From Amoebophrya sp. A120 (Eukaryota > Sar > Dinophyceae > Syndiniales > Amoebophryaceae): a stretch of 64,000 nucleotides of DNA. Below, one piece after another: positions 1 through 10,112 of the stretch (positions within the stretch are counted from its first letter, which is position 1; the number at the start of each line of letters is the position of its first letter). The notes under the pieces are model-generated. The model was not told the DNA's origin. It was given only the letters and a program-made list of their open reading frames with translations, and made no database searches. The position numbers were made by a program, and so were the translations under genes. The stretch lies in assembly GCA_905178155.1 (NCBI GenBank), contig CAJINV010000021.1, positions 44,106 through 108,105 of the forward strand, in the 5' to 3' direction.

Positions 1-2
1 AA

Positions 3-245
3 ACTAGTACAGAAGCACCACCCGCGACTGGAAGTAGCGGGGCGGGTGAAGCAGCAGAAACTTCTAAAACTAGTACAGAAGCACCACCCGCAACTGGTGG
101 AAGTAGCGGAGCGGGTGAAGCAGCAGAAACTTCTCAAAGTAGTACAGAAGCACCACCAGCAACTGGAAGTAGCGGAGCGGGTGAAGCACCAGCAGAAACT
201 TCTCAAAGTAGTACAGAAGCACCACCAGCAGCAACTGGAAGTAGC
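3..245 (+). repeat. Coding minisatellite, 66-75 bp period
   Basis: Four tandem copies of a unit beginning AGTACAGAAGCACCACC. Copies differ by in-frame insertions of single codons (GGT, CCA, GCA), so length change has kept the frame. Confidence 0.85.
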
Positions 246-1352
246 GTAGCAGGTGAAGCACCATCAGAAACGCAAAGTAGTGCAGCAGCAACTACACCAA
301 TTTCAGCTCCAGACAAAGTGGCGCTACTGCCAAAAGGCAATTCTCGGGGCACAACTACGAACGCGCCGGTTGTTACTAGTACATCACCTGCCCCTCCACC
401 TGCTGCTGCTGCGAGCAATCGTCCTTCGAACGGAGACAAAGAAGTAGACCTCCCAAAGGATTCCAATTCCGTTGGCCGCGAAGATGAGAATGATCCATCA
501 ACGACGCTCGGGCCCCCTTTGCGGCTAGGTGCGCCTGCTTTAGTACAACGCGACGAGGGGGGACTGACAGAAGATGGACTACAGGAACTACACGAAACTG
601 CCAACACCACGCTATCTACTGCAACGTCCGCACAGATCTCCAGTTCCGCCACGAACGACGGTGGTGGAACGTCCGCAGGGGATGTTGAGCAAGCGCGGCC
701 GCGTGGACTGCGGAACCAAGGAAACGGTAACCGAGGCTACCAAGATTCGTGGCGGAACAAGCACAACGATCTTGAGGCCAACATGCACTGCATGCGCACG
801 GGGTTTCTCGCGGTGTCGATTGCTTTGGCGGGCGTGTTGGCGATGCTGGCTATTGCGTGCTTTATTTTCTCCACGGCAGACGACGAAGACGATCATGGTT
901 CGGAACAAAAGGATTACGCTTCGGCAGGCGGAACGCAACGCAGAGTGACTTTTGAAAACCGGTTCGCGTACGACGACGGGAAGAGTAGAGCGGGCGGAGG
1001 TGGTGCTACTTCTTTTAGTAGTGCCGGCGACCTCTATTCGCTTTCCGACGTGCCTCTGCCGACCCCCGGGCAATTTGGCTCGTCGGACTCCCGGGCCTAC
1101 CTGCTGGTTCCGTCCACGGGGAAGTTTGGCGCGTCAGCCGCGCAGGACGCGTCGTACCTGCACAGCTCGGCCGCTGGGTCGTACATGAACTCGGTGGAGG
1201 CTGGGGCGAAAGGTGCTAGCATCTTGAAGGGCACGAACTCGGAGTTCAGCCTACAGCCATCACCTTTGAGCAGTAGTGCTGGTCAACAGCCGGTCGTGCG
1301 GTCGGGAGAGGCTTTAGATAGTAGGGAGTTCTTTGGCGGCGCCGGATTATGA
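3..1352 (+). CDS. Repeat-rich single-pass membrane protein, 5' truncated by window edge
   Basis: The frame is open from the window start, so the N-terminus lies upstream; the stop is TGA at 1350-1352. About 449 codons are visible. The first 80 or so residues are imperfect 22-25-residue repeats of the form TSTEAPPATGSSGAGEAAE. After a polar linker there is one strong hydrophobic segment (around 798-876, TGFLAVSIALAGVLAMLAIA) followed at once by an acidic DDEDD stretch and a Ser/Gly-rich tail. This suggests a surface or endomembrane protein with a mucin-like Thr/Ser/Pro repeat region; O-glycosylation is inference. No known domain recognised. No intron is needed in the visible part, unlike most genes here. 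Confidence 0.7.
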   Translation, partial: TSTEAPPATGSSGAGEAAETSKTSTEAPPATGGSSGAGEAAETSQSSTEAPPATGSSGAGEAPAETSQSSTEAPPAATGSSVAGEAPSETQSSAAATTPISAPDKVALLPKGNSRGTTTNAPVVTSTSPAPPPAAAASNRPSNGDKEVDLPKDSNSVGREDENDPSTTLGPPLRLGAPALVQRDEGGLTEDGLQELHETANTTLSTATSAQISSSATNDGGGTSAGDVEQARPRGLRNQGNGNRGYQDSWRNKHNDLEANMHCMRTGFLAVSIALAGVLAMLAIACFIFSTADDEDDHGSEQKDYASAGGTQRRVTFENRFAYDDGKSRAGGGGATSFSSAGDLYSLSDVPLPTPGQFGSSDSRAYLLVPSTGKFGASAAQDASYLHSSAAGSYMNSVEAGAKGASILKGTNSEFSLQPSPLSSSAGQQPVVRSGEALDSREFFGGAGL

Positions 1353-2761
1353 GCCGCAGATGAAGGACTCCATGTTGTCAAGAAGGATTACATCTTTGGA
1401 AACAAGTTCCCTGGAGTGTTTCCTGGAGTTCCATACTAATTGGAAGATTTTCTACTTTCAGTTTCTTGAGAATTATGATAATCATTTTATCAACATGTTT
1501 CGGAAGTAAGAATTCGGTGCTGGAAAAAACTTGTTACTCGGTTACTTTTCTTTCACTCAGCGACGCTTACTTCTAAAAATTTACAAACAGGCAGCTTTTC
1601 AAGTTTTAGACTTTCACCTTGCGCTCAAGTTTCAAGCTCGATAGAAACAAAAGCTTTCACTTTCAACCCTTCAGACCTCTTGTAAGACGGAAACAGTTAA
1701 AAACAGACCTTCCAACTTTTCAAAACAACAATTTTATCAATTGACAACTAATTTTTATCGGTAGGCTTTTTAACTTCTAAGCAGCACTTCCTTTCGGTTT
1801 TTTTCTCAGCAGGCCTAAAGCGGCTCTGGCACACTGTATTTTTCTTCAAATAGCGCTAGAACTACACGAGAGAAGAAAATAATCTCCACCCGGATTCCGT
1901 GTATCCAAAGTCAACAAACAAACAAGAATTCGGTGCTGGCAATGAAGACCTTCTGCCTCAGCAAAGCCTGTTGTTTGTTGAAATATTTCTTTGTTCTGTT
2001 CGACATTTGATGACGTGGTATGGTGTGGCAAAGTCTCAAGCAGATAAGTTCATTGTCGGTTTTTCGCTTGTTCAACTTGGGTTACTACCTGGAATTTACG
2101 GTCCGGCTGCAGAAAAATGTCAATGAGGTCGTCTCTATGAGAAGTTTTTTTCGTTGTTTGTTCTTCGGTGGCTGTTGAGTGGGATATTTGTTTGCCTCGC
2201 ACTTTCACTATGATCTCTGTCGTCTCTATCTCCTCTATCGGTAATGTGAAAAATCGGTTGCGCGAGGAGGATGAAATCTCGACCATCTTCTGTCTCTGCT
2301 AGAACACCCATCGGAACTCGCCTGAAGCGTGTTTTTTTTACTCAGAAGATGTGAAGCAATAGGACCTGGTTCTTCTCTTGTAATTTTTCGTGAAGTTGTC
2401 TGCGCCGCTCCCTTTTTTATCGAAAGCGCCATGAGTTTTTCTCCTTTTGTTTTGATGCGATAGCACATGTTCAACATCACACCCGAGTATCGGTTTTTCA
2501 TGAGTTTTTTTCTGTTTCACCAGCACCATGCCAATACGGGAGCTGTACATGCTAGAGCTAGGTTGATATAAAAGTACAAAAGTTCTTTCCGGATTCAGTG
2601 TGACGAAAGTCGCTTACGATTACGTTCACCTGCTTAATGGAAAAGCTTCATCTGTGAAGTAGAATGCATTCGTGATCGTGGCAGCTGCAGACAGGGAGTA
2701 CAGTTAAAATATTGAAAATAGCACACGCACAACAGAAGGCTACGAAACCGAAACCAGTAGC
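1353..2761. other. Intergenic, AT-rich, no gene seen
   Basis: No frame here shows convincing coding character. A 16-bp direct repeat, AAGAATTCGGTGCTGG, occurs at 1508-1523 and 1924-1939. The last part should hold the promoter of the 2762 gene, but no motif is recognisable. Confidence 0.5.
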
Positions 2762-5390
2762 ATGCCCACGTCAACTGCGCCCACAGTTTCTTACACCGGC
2801 CATGCCGGGCCGGTTGCTGCGGAGTTGCGGAAGTCTGTCGCAACGATGGATGAGGATCACTTGCACCAGTCCGAGCTGATGGAGCTGCTGCAGCTCGAGG
2901 CCCTCGCGGGGTTTCTGGACTTGTTTCCCTCCTCGGACTTCGCCGGGTTTTGCCCGGTCGAGAAAGTAGCGGAAGCCGCGTTGAGTCAGTGCGGAAGAAG
3001 CAAGACCACAAACCAGAAACTTTCCATCGCGGTTGCGGACGTGTTTGCCATGCTGGAGGAGTGGGAAAATGATAATACGACGGAGCAGCTGCGGCCACAA
3101 GCGGAAAAGATGCTACTTTTAAACCTTTTGAAGCTGAAGGTCGAGCGCACACTCGGGGCTGTTGTTAGCGGACGAAATAAGGTCGGACGATCAACTACAG
3201 GAGATGAGCTGCAAGTGTCATCTACTGCTTCTACTTCTTCCAGAACGAAGCCCGCTGGTCGTGCACCAGTTGGAATATCATGTAGGGAAAATAAAATATC
3301 AAAACCCGCCCTCCAAACGACCAGCTCCACGGATCGGCTTCTGGCTTCCAACGCAGCGCGGCTGGCCCGGCTGGAGCTGCGCGTAAGGGAGCAGCATTTG
3401 TTGAGCAGCACGGGCAGCCAGGAGAAGACGCCGAGTGGACGACGAATTGCCCAACAAGAAATATTAAAGAGCACCAATTCATCTTCAACCTCGACAACTT
3501 CCGGCAACTACGTTTTTCCGCTAGTACAAGCAGAGGTGATCCGGCATGCCACGTTGATTGAACAGGAAAAACTCTCCTCGACAACCACAATCGCCAAAAA
3601 TCCGTCTTGCGATCAAGATCCGAAACCTGAGGAGGACCTTGACAGCTCGTCGAAACCTCGTCATCTAGTTGGCCGGTCCGTGAGTAGCTGTTGTACTTCT
3701 AGCGGCATATCGTCCACCGGCAATAAAGCTGCATTTGCAAAGGCTGAGCCGATCGTTCCGCCGCTGCACGGCTTAGCGAGTGCGACCGGATCGTTTGCGT
3801 CTGCTGCGCCCTGCGGGCTTCACGACGGACAGGTGTCCACCCCGCCACTCCCGCCCAGTGCGGAGCGGAGCCAATCGCTCGAAGTAAACAACAACGAAAA
3901 TGATAATTGTCTTTGTGTCAAAAATACCTCCGCCGAAGATCATCATGCATCGGTCCGTCCGCGCACGGTGCGGAAGCAGGGGCGGGTGCGGTGCGTGGCG
4001 GTACCCTCTTCGCAGTTCGGGATCGCCATGCAGGAATTGCCCACCAAAGCGACAGACGCGTTCCAGAAAGCCCGAGAGCACTTGGCGAAGGTAGAAGTTT
4101 TTGTCTCATGACAACCTTTTTTTTAGATTCGCTCGCGTGGTCACACTTCGAAGTACTAAGTGCCGAACGGTCAGAACACAGACGGTGCTACATACCTGCT
4201 ATAGTGACAAGAAAGACAAGGACTGAACCCTTAGGTGCAAAACTTCGCGTACGCACCCCGTGCCCGGAGTGTGATCCGGGATCCGCAGTACACAAAACGG
4301 GCGGACTCCCCCACGTTGGACAGCATCAAGCAGCGAAACCGCGAGCTGATCCGGGCAACTTCCCCGTTTTCGACCAGCATGACGGTGATGCGAAGCAAGT
4401 CCGTCACAGCCTTGCAGCCGATACGCAAAGGAAGAATGATCATGTTGAAAAAGATCTGATGTCCGCACTGTTGTGGCTGGCCTTACGTTAGAAGTGGATA
4501 CAACTTTGAACAAGGCCGCAAAATTTACGCATGAGCAACACTGTGATGTTTAGGTTTTTGCATCAGACGAAGATCGACGGTTTGAAAAAACCCGCCAGGG
4601 TGGAGATGAAAGGACCTACATCAGCTTTCTTCACTTCAATAAGACAAAGTCGACGTTGGGAGAGGACCCTTTGCGCGTCATCCTTCTGTGGTTCAGGGAC
4701 GGGTTTCTGGGTATATTTATGAGATTTTTTTGAATACTTTTTGCGGGCGGAAGAAACTGAATAGAGGTGAAGATCTCTCGGGTGTCAAGTCACGGCTTGT
4801 AACCACTCGCGCATGAGAAGTTCATTCGGATGAAGAAAAAAATCTCCACTAGCAACACGTTCGTCTCCAGTGTTGCCCCCGGCTCCGCGACCTCCTGTGC
4901 GGCACCGACAAATCCCTGGCACCAACTCCTCGTTCCCAGCGCCAACGATCCGGCTAGTACGGCAAAGCCCTTCACCCCGATTCTCGGCAAGCGCGCCGCG
5001 CTGGCGGAGCGGGCCTGGTTGCTGCGCCAGCAAACGAGCGGCACGCAGTCGGTGTTTTTTCCCTCGTCCCGCCCGCCACCGCCGGTTGTGGCCCGGATCT
5101 CCGCCACGGTACTCCAGCAAAATCCCCGTGGCAACCAGCAATCACCGGCAGGATTCGCGTTCCAACAGTGTCGCAGCGTAGGGGTGCCGCAACAGGGTGT
5201 CAATACGTTTTCCAAGCCTGTGATGGCAGGAACCTACCAGCAACAGAATGTTCCGGACTTGACTAAAGATACGGCAGCTTCGTCGGGCGATGAGACGAAG
5301 CAGGGGGACGACTTGGAGGAGGTGCAAAGGATGTTGCTGCGACAGCAAAGTGGTCCCGTGGGAATTTTGATGACTCCGCAGTATCAATAG
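2762..5390 (+). CDS. Hypothetical multi-exon protein
   Basis: Not recognised. Exon 1 runs 2762-4090 (ATG start, 443 codons), rich in Ser/Thr/Gln with charged helices, for example the stretch at 2860-3160. An intron 4091-4234 (GTAGAAG...TTAG) joins in phase to exon 2 from 4235 (residues QNFAYAPRARS, stop TGA at 4457-4459 if unspliced). Exon 3, about 4554-4710, has strong coding character (LRVILLWFRDGFLG) and ends at a possible GTATAT donor. Exon 4, from about 4818, ends with the stop at 5388-5390 and is Gln/Pro/Ser rich. The junctions exon 2/3 and 3/4 could not be set from GT-AG rules in phase, so they may be non-canonical. No introner termini were seen here, unlike later genes. That all four exons form one gene is inference from order, strand and spacing. 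Confidence 0.5.
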
Positions 5391-5870
5391 GGGCGCGGTA
5401 GGTCGTGACGAGAGAGTGTAGTTGGAACAATGAAGTAGAACAGGGGAATATGATAGCTTGTTGCAGATGAAACAACTCACAGTAGAAACACGAGCGCGAA
5501 CAATGCGCGTCCCCGTGGTCCTCCTCCTCGTTGCTGTCGTCTAAATGTGATGCTATCAACTACAGCGAGAAGTTCGCTAATAGGGGTGATGTCATGTACT
5601 TAAAAGGTATGGTTGTGTTCTGTTTCTAGAAGCAGATGGTGCAACATTTCTGAAGTGTCTAACGATCCTGCTAAAGCTTTTTGTACATACTTTTACGTAT
5701 TGAATGGCAATACATACCCTTGTTTTGACCACAAGTTCGAGAACATTCCACAGTTCGTTGCCTGGGAAAGCTGAGCATCAACATTTTCAACTGTATACAC
5801 TTTTTGTGCCCCCATAATGCGTGTACGTGTAGAGTTGTCCATCATGAACAGAAAAACGTGTACTACATAA
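5391..5870. other. Intergenic, nothing recognised
   Basis: AT-rich, without convincing coding frames, terminators or repeats. Confidence 0.5.
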
Positions 5871-6070
5871 TTAAAACAAAAAGTAGCTCTCCTGTCTTTC
5901 CACGTGAGTTGAGGCGGCGAAATCCCCTCGCTGGGCGAAGTGTTGGAGAATGATCTCCAGTAGTTCTTCTTCCACCCGTTCAACTTGCAATTGAGCTGGA
6001 ACTTCGTGGTGCCTAATCCGGATAAACCAGTTTCCCACTGCGTTCTTCTTGCTTTTTCTTTTGAAGTCAG
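5871..6070 (-). CDS. Possible last exon of a minus-strand gene
   Basis: On the minus strand a frame ending in TAA at 5873-5871 encodes KNAVGNWFIRIRHHEVPAQL and then a Glu/Leu-rich helix (VERVEEELLEIILQHFAQRG). Amino-acid composition looks like real protein, and an AG acceptor (TTCAAAAG) lies near 6070. No upstream exon was found, and it would be the only minus-strand gene in the window, so this stays weak. No domain recognised. Confidence 0.28.
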
Positions 6071-6399
6071 GACAAGTGTGAATCCAAAAAGTACGGAGTT
6101 TGATTGAGACAAGGGTCTGAGACGAGTGAGTACACGCTACGGCCAATGAGGCGACTTCAGCACGATGGGTTCTTGAGTGCTGGAGACATTCTGTGTGACT
6201 TTCTCATTTGGCGTATGTTCAGGGCATGGAGGATGAAGTGAACCATTTTCCGCTTGCAAGGGGATGGCTGGATTGATTGCACACTGGTGAACTATCACTG
6301 GGGTTATGTTGTCAATCTTGTTTATGTTTTGTATTCGGTTTCGGTGACAGTAACAGCATAACTATAATGGATAAGCTCAAACATGACGCACGCCATCAA

Positions 6400-6950
6400 C
6401 AGGATCGCGACGGCGTGGCGGCTCTGCGCCTGGGCGCGTGCGTTGTGTATTGCAATGCCACGGCGAACCATTTGGGGCCGTGCAGCTGCAGTTCCGAGCA
6501 TCTGGGGAGTTTCCTGATCGACGGGCTGGCCTTCCCGGAGTCCTGCGAAGTCGGGCCGCCCCCGCCCCATTGTGCGCAAAAGCATAACGGGGCGCAGGTC
6601 GGCCGGCCCCGTCTGCTATTGATCACCGGCGCGGCGGAAGGTTTGCGCGCCGCCGCCAAAGGCTGTGGGCCGCGGGGCGCGGGGGGATGCCCCTCTTGTG
6701 GCGCGCCCCCCCCCCCCGCCGGCCCCGTTGGGCGGCGCCCCCTTGCCTGTTTTGCCCGTTGGCGGGTTGATAGGCTGCCCGCGCCACTGTCAGCGTGCCG
6801 CAAGGCTGCGCGCGCCCGCCACTGAGCTCGGGCCGCGCGCCCCCTTCCTGCCTTTTGCCTGCGAAGGCCAGCAGAAGGAGCGCGCCCTTCCTTTGCCAGG
6901 GCGCACGCACGCCAACTGGCTGCCCGTGTCCGTCGTTTTGAGTTGGTTTC
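6400..6950. other. GC-rich island, probably non-coding
   Basis: A sharply bounded segment of very high GC, with CGGGGCGCGGGGGG at about 6673 and a run of 13 C at about 6706, in AT-richer DNA. Several frames are open on both strands, as expected from GC-rich DNA, but none resembles a known protein. It resembles in composition the GC-rich inserts at 14058-15270 and 53565-55130. Confidence 0.6.
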
Positions 6951-7344
6951 AAATCGATTGTGAAGATTCTTTATCAGCAGGCCCTACTTTTGGGTGGAAG
7001 GTGGAGTGTTCCGTTCGTAGTGATCCCCGTTCGAAACAGCAAACATTGCGCTGTTGGATGATGAGACAGGTGCGATCGCGCATGACTACGCGCATTGTGA
7101 TCATGGTGATCCTGACTAATAATCCATATTGCACATGAAACCAGCAGCCGCACCGGAGAAGCGCTACTGGAATCGATGGATGACTATCTGCTCTTTTTGA
7201 AGAGCGCCGCAATTATTTTACTCGACGAAGATCAATGCGAAGATCAAGATCTAGAGACTCATACTAAGGCATCATGTTCCCCCACAGAAGATTGATGATA
7301 AGTAAATACGTGAATTCTTGCTTTAATGTGTAAAGTAATTAGCA
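6951..7344. other. Intergenic, nothing recognised
   Basis: Sequence between the GC-rich island and the first candidate HINT upstream exon; no supported feature. Confidence 0.5.
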
Positions 7345-8190
7345 ATGTGGCGTCCGTTCAGTATCAGTTCCGAATTACGACGTCCGCGGCCCAGTAAGTC
7401 AAAAGGTTTGTCGAGTCATCAGGCGAGTCACTTAATTTCGAGTTTATCTTTTGTACACACAACTAAGGACGCAAGATTTTTACGCGAGAAAAATTACGAA
7501 GCCTTTTTTCCCTTCGCAAGTTCACGCTTGTTTTCGTACTCTGCTAGACCACCGTTTCGAACAAGTGAAGAAAATAAGGACAAAATCCTGACGGCGCACA
7601 ACCGCAACAGCCCTCATGCCTTTGTTCCTGCTCGTTCTTTTGTTGGAGTAGCGGTCGAACGAAACTCGTCTCAGCGACGCCAGCGCGGAGGTTTAAGTGA
7701 AGGGAGAAGGAACTTTTTATCTCATTGCCCTTACGCGCGTCCGGGTCCGCGGCGCAATTTCACCTACGAATTGCAAATATGTTTGGGTCTGAAAGATTGC
7801 CACATTTGTCATGCTTGTCTGACATGACTCGGAACTCTGTCATGCGTAGGTGCAAAAAGATCGATTTGTCTGTGATGCAAAAGCGCAGTATGCCATGCGG
7901 AATACGCTACACATAGCAGCTCAAAAACTTGTCATGCTTGGCCACGTATGACAGTGCGCCCAGTATTCCCTGGTTTGCATCACAAGTTTCCAGACCCAGA
8001 CATTTTTGCATTTGATATCACCACCATGCCGACGATTTTTGACAAGATTCTGGATAAGGAGATTCTTTCTTTGGTTGCTTTGCAACTTCACCCTTCGCGT
8101 CAGCGAGGTGTGGGCAGAGCGACGTATATTGGTACTTGGGCTTACCGTCGCCTTGTGTTGATGCCTGCGGCGCTGTTTTTGTTTTTGTAA
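7345..8190 (+). CDS. Upstream exon(s) and duplicated first exon fragment of HINT locus
   Basis: An ATG at 7345 opens a 140-codon frame rich in Arg and Ser (for example SSRLFSYSARPPFRTS), which looks like an organelle presequence. It is interrupted by an introner (7765-8017). Splicing out the element with one TCACC copy gives ...RRNFTTMPTIFDKILDKEI, identical at its end to the HINT start at 8996. After GAGATTC (8065) the sequence diverges and the frame stops at 8190. Either this is an alternative first exon joined to the HINT gene by a long intron, or it is a dead partial duplication. The 8018-8065 segment is 100% identical to 8988-9035. Confidence 0.4.
7765..8017. mobile_element. Introner, family A
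   Basis: Starts TACGAATTGCAAATATG (variant of TATCAAATGC), ends CATTTTTGCATTTGATA. Exact 5-bp target duplication TCACC at 7760-7764 and 8018-8022. The equivalent site in the second copy (8988) is empty. Confidence 0.85.
8018..8065 (+). repeat. Direct repeat copy 1 (HINT exon 1)
   Basis: 48 bp identical to 8988-9035, covering the ATG and first 13 codons of HINT. The two copies start 970 bp apart. Confidence 0.9.
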
Positions 8191-8623
8191 GCCTCCATGT
8201 CTTGCTTTCTGTGATCTATCGGTCGCAGGTAGTTGCAATGCAAATAGAACTGAGTCAGTCCTACGCATAACTTGTGTTTCGGGCAAGCGCACACGTATTG
8301 TACTTATTTTCATGCAAGGGCTAGGGCAGGACATTACCATTAGCGCGTTTTTTGATGGAGCTCGTCCTGCTTCTTACTTTCCGAGGTTTTGTGCGTCATT
8401 CGCTTTTATTTGAGATCACGTCTACTTGTCGGAAGATCGCAAAAAAAGACAAAAGTTTTCGTCGATCAAGAGACTCGTTGCCCTGGTGTGCTCCACGTGC
8501 CGAGAACAACTGGGAGCCCAGATCTAGCTTCGATCAATATTTTCGCGATTGGAAATGCTCATAATTTCATTTTCGTTATATTGGAAAACGAAAAGCCTCT
8601 AGTGAAGTAGAAGTTGTACAGAT

Positions 8624-9606
8624 ATGCCCAAGCCAGTGCTTCACAATCGCTCGAGTCATCTTCTGCAGGCGGCCTCACTAGGCAAAGGTGTCGAGAGTAG
8701 TAGCATCAAGAAATATTTGAGCTGTGTTTCATCTCTTCCTTCTATTGATAAAGCAGCGATTGCCCTGCCTGCAGTTGTTGTGGAAAAACGCTTTGGCGCA
8801 TTTCTTTATTTGCCTCGCGCAGCCAGCAGCTTGGCCACCATACATACCTGCGTACATGGGTTGCCAGCACCGGTGCAACTCCTGGAGCGGCAAGAAACCA
8901 CAGCGCGAGGGACTGTATTTAGGTTTCCTCGTTGTATTTTTGTAAATACAGCGAAACAGCACACGATCACGACGCGCAGCCGCTTTTTCACCACCATGCC
9001 GACGATTTTTGACAAGATTCTGGATAAGGAGATTCCTTCCGAGAAGGTGTACGAGGACGACCAAGTTTACGCCTTCAAGGACATCAGCCCGGTATGGAAT
9101 ATACGTTGATTTTTTGTCATCTCATCAGTCGTGGCCACTCAGCATACGGATGAGCATGTGCATGATCTTTTTCCTGTATTACTCCGTGACGCAGGAGCAG
9201 GTAGTTGTGGGTATATTAGTTGAACGAACCCTGTGTTAGTGTTTGGCTGTGCAACATGGATCACAAACGAATCCAACACAAATTCCAATTATTATCCTCG
9301 ATTTGGAGCTGCATCAACCATTATCTACTTCTGCGAAGTAGAATCCCCTCACCACCACAGCAAGCGCCGGTGCATGTGCTCGTGATCCCAAAAGTGCGGG
9401 ATATTCCGCGCATCTCGGAAGCCCGCGAAGACCACAAAGCCGTACTTGGTCATCTATTCTACGTGGCAGGAAAGATCGGGCGAGAGCTCTGTGGGGAGAA
9501 GGGGTTCCGGATCGCGGTCAACGACGGAGACAACGGCGGACAAACGGTGTATCATTTGCACCTGCACGTGCTGGGCAACCGGCCCATGACCTGGCCGCCA
9601 GGGTGA
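8624..9606 (+). CDS. HIT-family purine nucleoside phosphoramidase (HINT1-like)
   Basis: Histidine triad protein that hydrolyses AMP-lysine and other adenosine phosphoramidates as a homodimer. Exon 1, counted from the ATG at 8996, is 8996-9091 (32 codons, MPTIFDKILDKEIPSEKVYE...); a GT-AG intron 9092-9360 follows; exon 2 is 9361-9606. The product of 113 residues matches the family length. The motif YHLHLHVLG near the C-terminus is the catalytic HxHxHxx, and IPKVRDIPRISEA is typical of HINT. The frame is open back to an ATG at 8624, which would add 124 residues rich in Arg/Ser, possibly a targeting presequence, so the start is uncertain. Confidence 0.9.
8988..9035 (+). repeat. Direct repeat copy 2 (HINT exon 1)
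   Basis: Identical to 8018-8065; this copy continues into the intact HINT frame and lacks the introner. Confidence 0.9.
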
Positions 9607-10112
9607 GAAGGAAAACGGAGTTGCGCAGGATGAAGATTTCTTTCAACATTAATGAGAACGAAAGAATATTAGATTTGATTTTCATTCCCACGAGGAAGAT
9701 CGCAATGTCACTGAAGACCAAAATGGGAGCACCAGATGCTGGAATTTTGCGCGAAAAAAATGTCATGTCAGTATTCTCTGGGTTGTCTCCGGCGTGCTCC
9801 TTCATCATTCTTGACAGCTCATAGTGCAGCCGCAGTGCGTTCATCCTGCTTAGTTTCCGAAGCCGCACGAGTTTCGAAACTTATCGGACGGCGGCTTTAA
9901 TGTCCAAATAATAATAAATCTGTGTTTGCTTATTTTTGCAAGATTCAGCTCTACCGAGGGGAAGACTGTTTGTTTTTGTTTTCTGCGGAGCTTTCTGAAG
10001 CAGCAGGAGAGAGCATGAGTGTGTCGCGAGCTTATGAAAAAATTGGGGTGTGAAAATATTATTTAACATCGTGTTGAACTTCAGCATAGAGAACATCTTC
10101 TAGAAAGACAAA
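9607..10112. other. Intergenic, nothing recognised
   Basis: 3' flank of HINT and 5' flank of the next gene; no supported feature. Confidence 0.5.

Noticed and set aside
1508-1939. 16-bp direct repeat AAGAATTCGGTGCTGG 416 bp apart
   Set aside because: Noted in the intergenic entry, but no terminal inverted repeats or other structure support a mobile element.
6277-6825. Open frame of 182 codons over the GC-rich island
   Set aside because: Overlapped by equally long frames on the other strand and with composition explained by GC bias.
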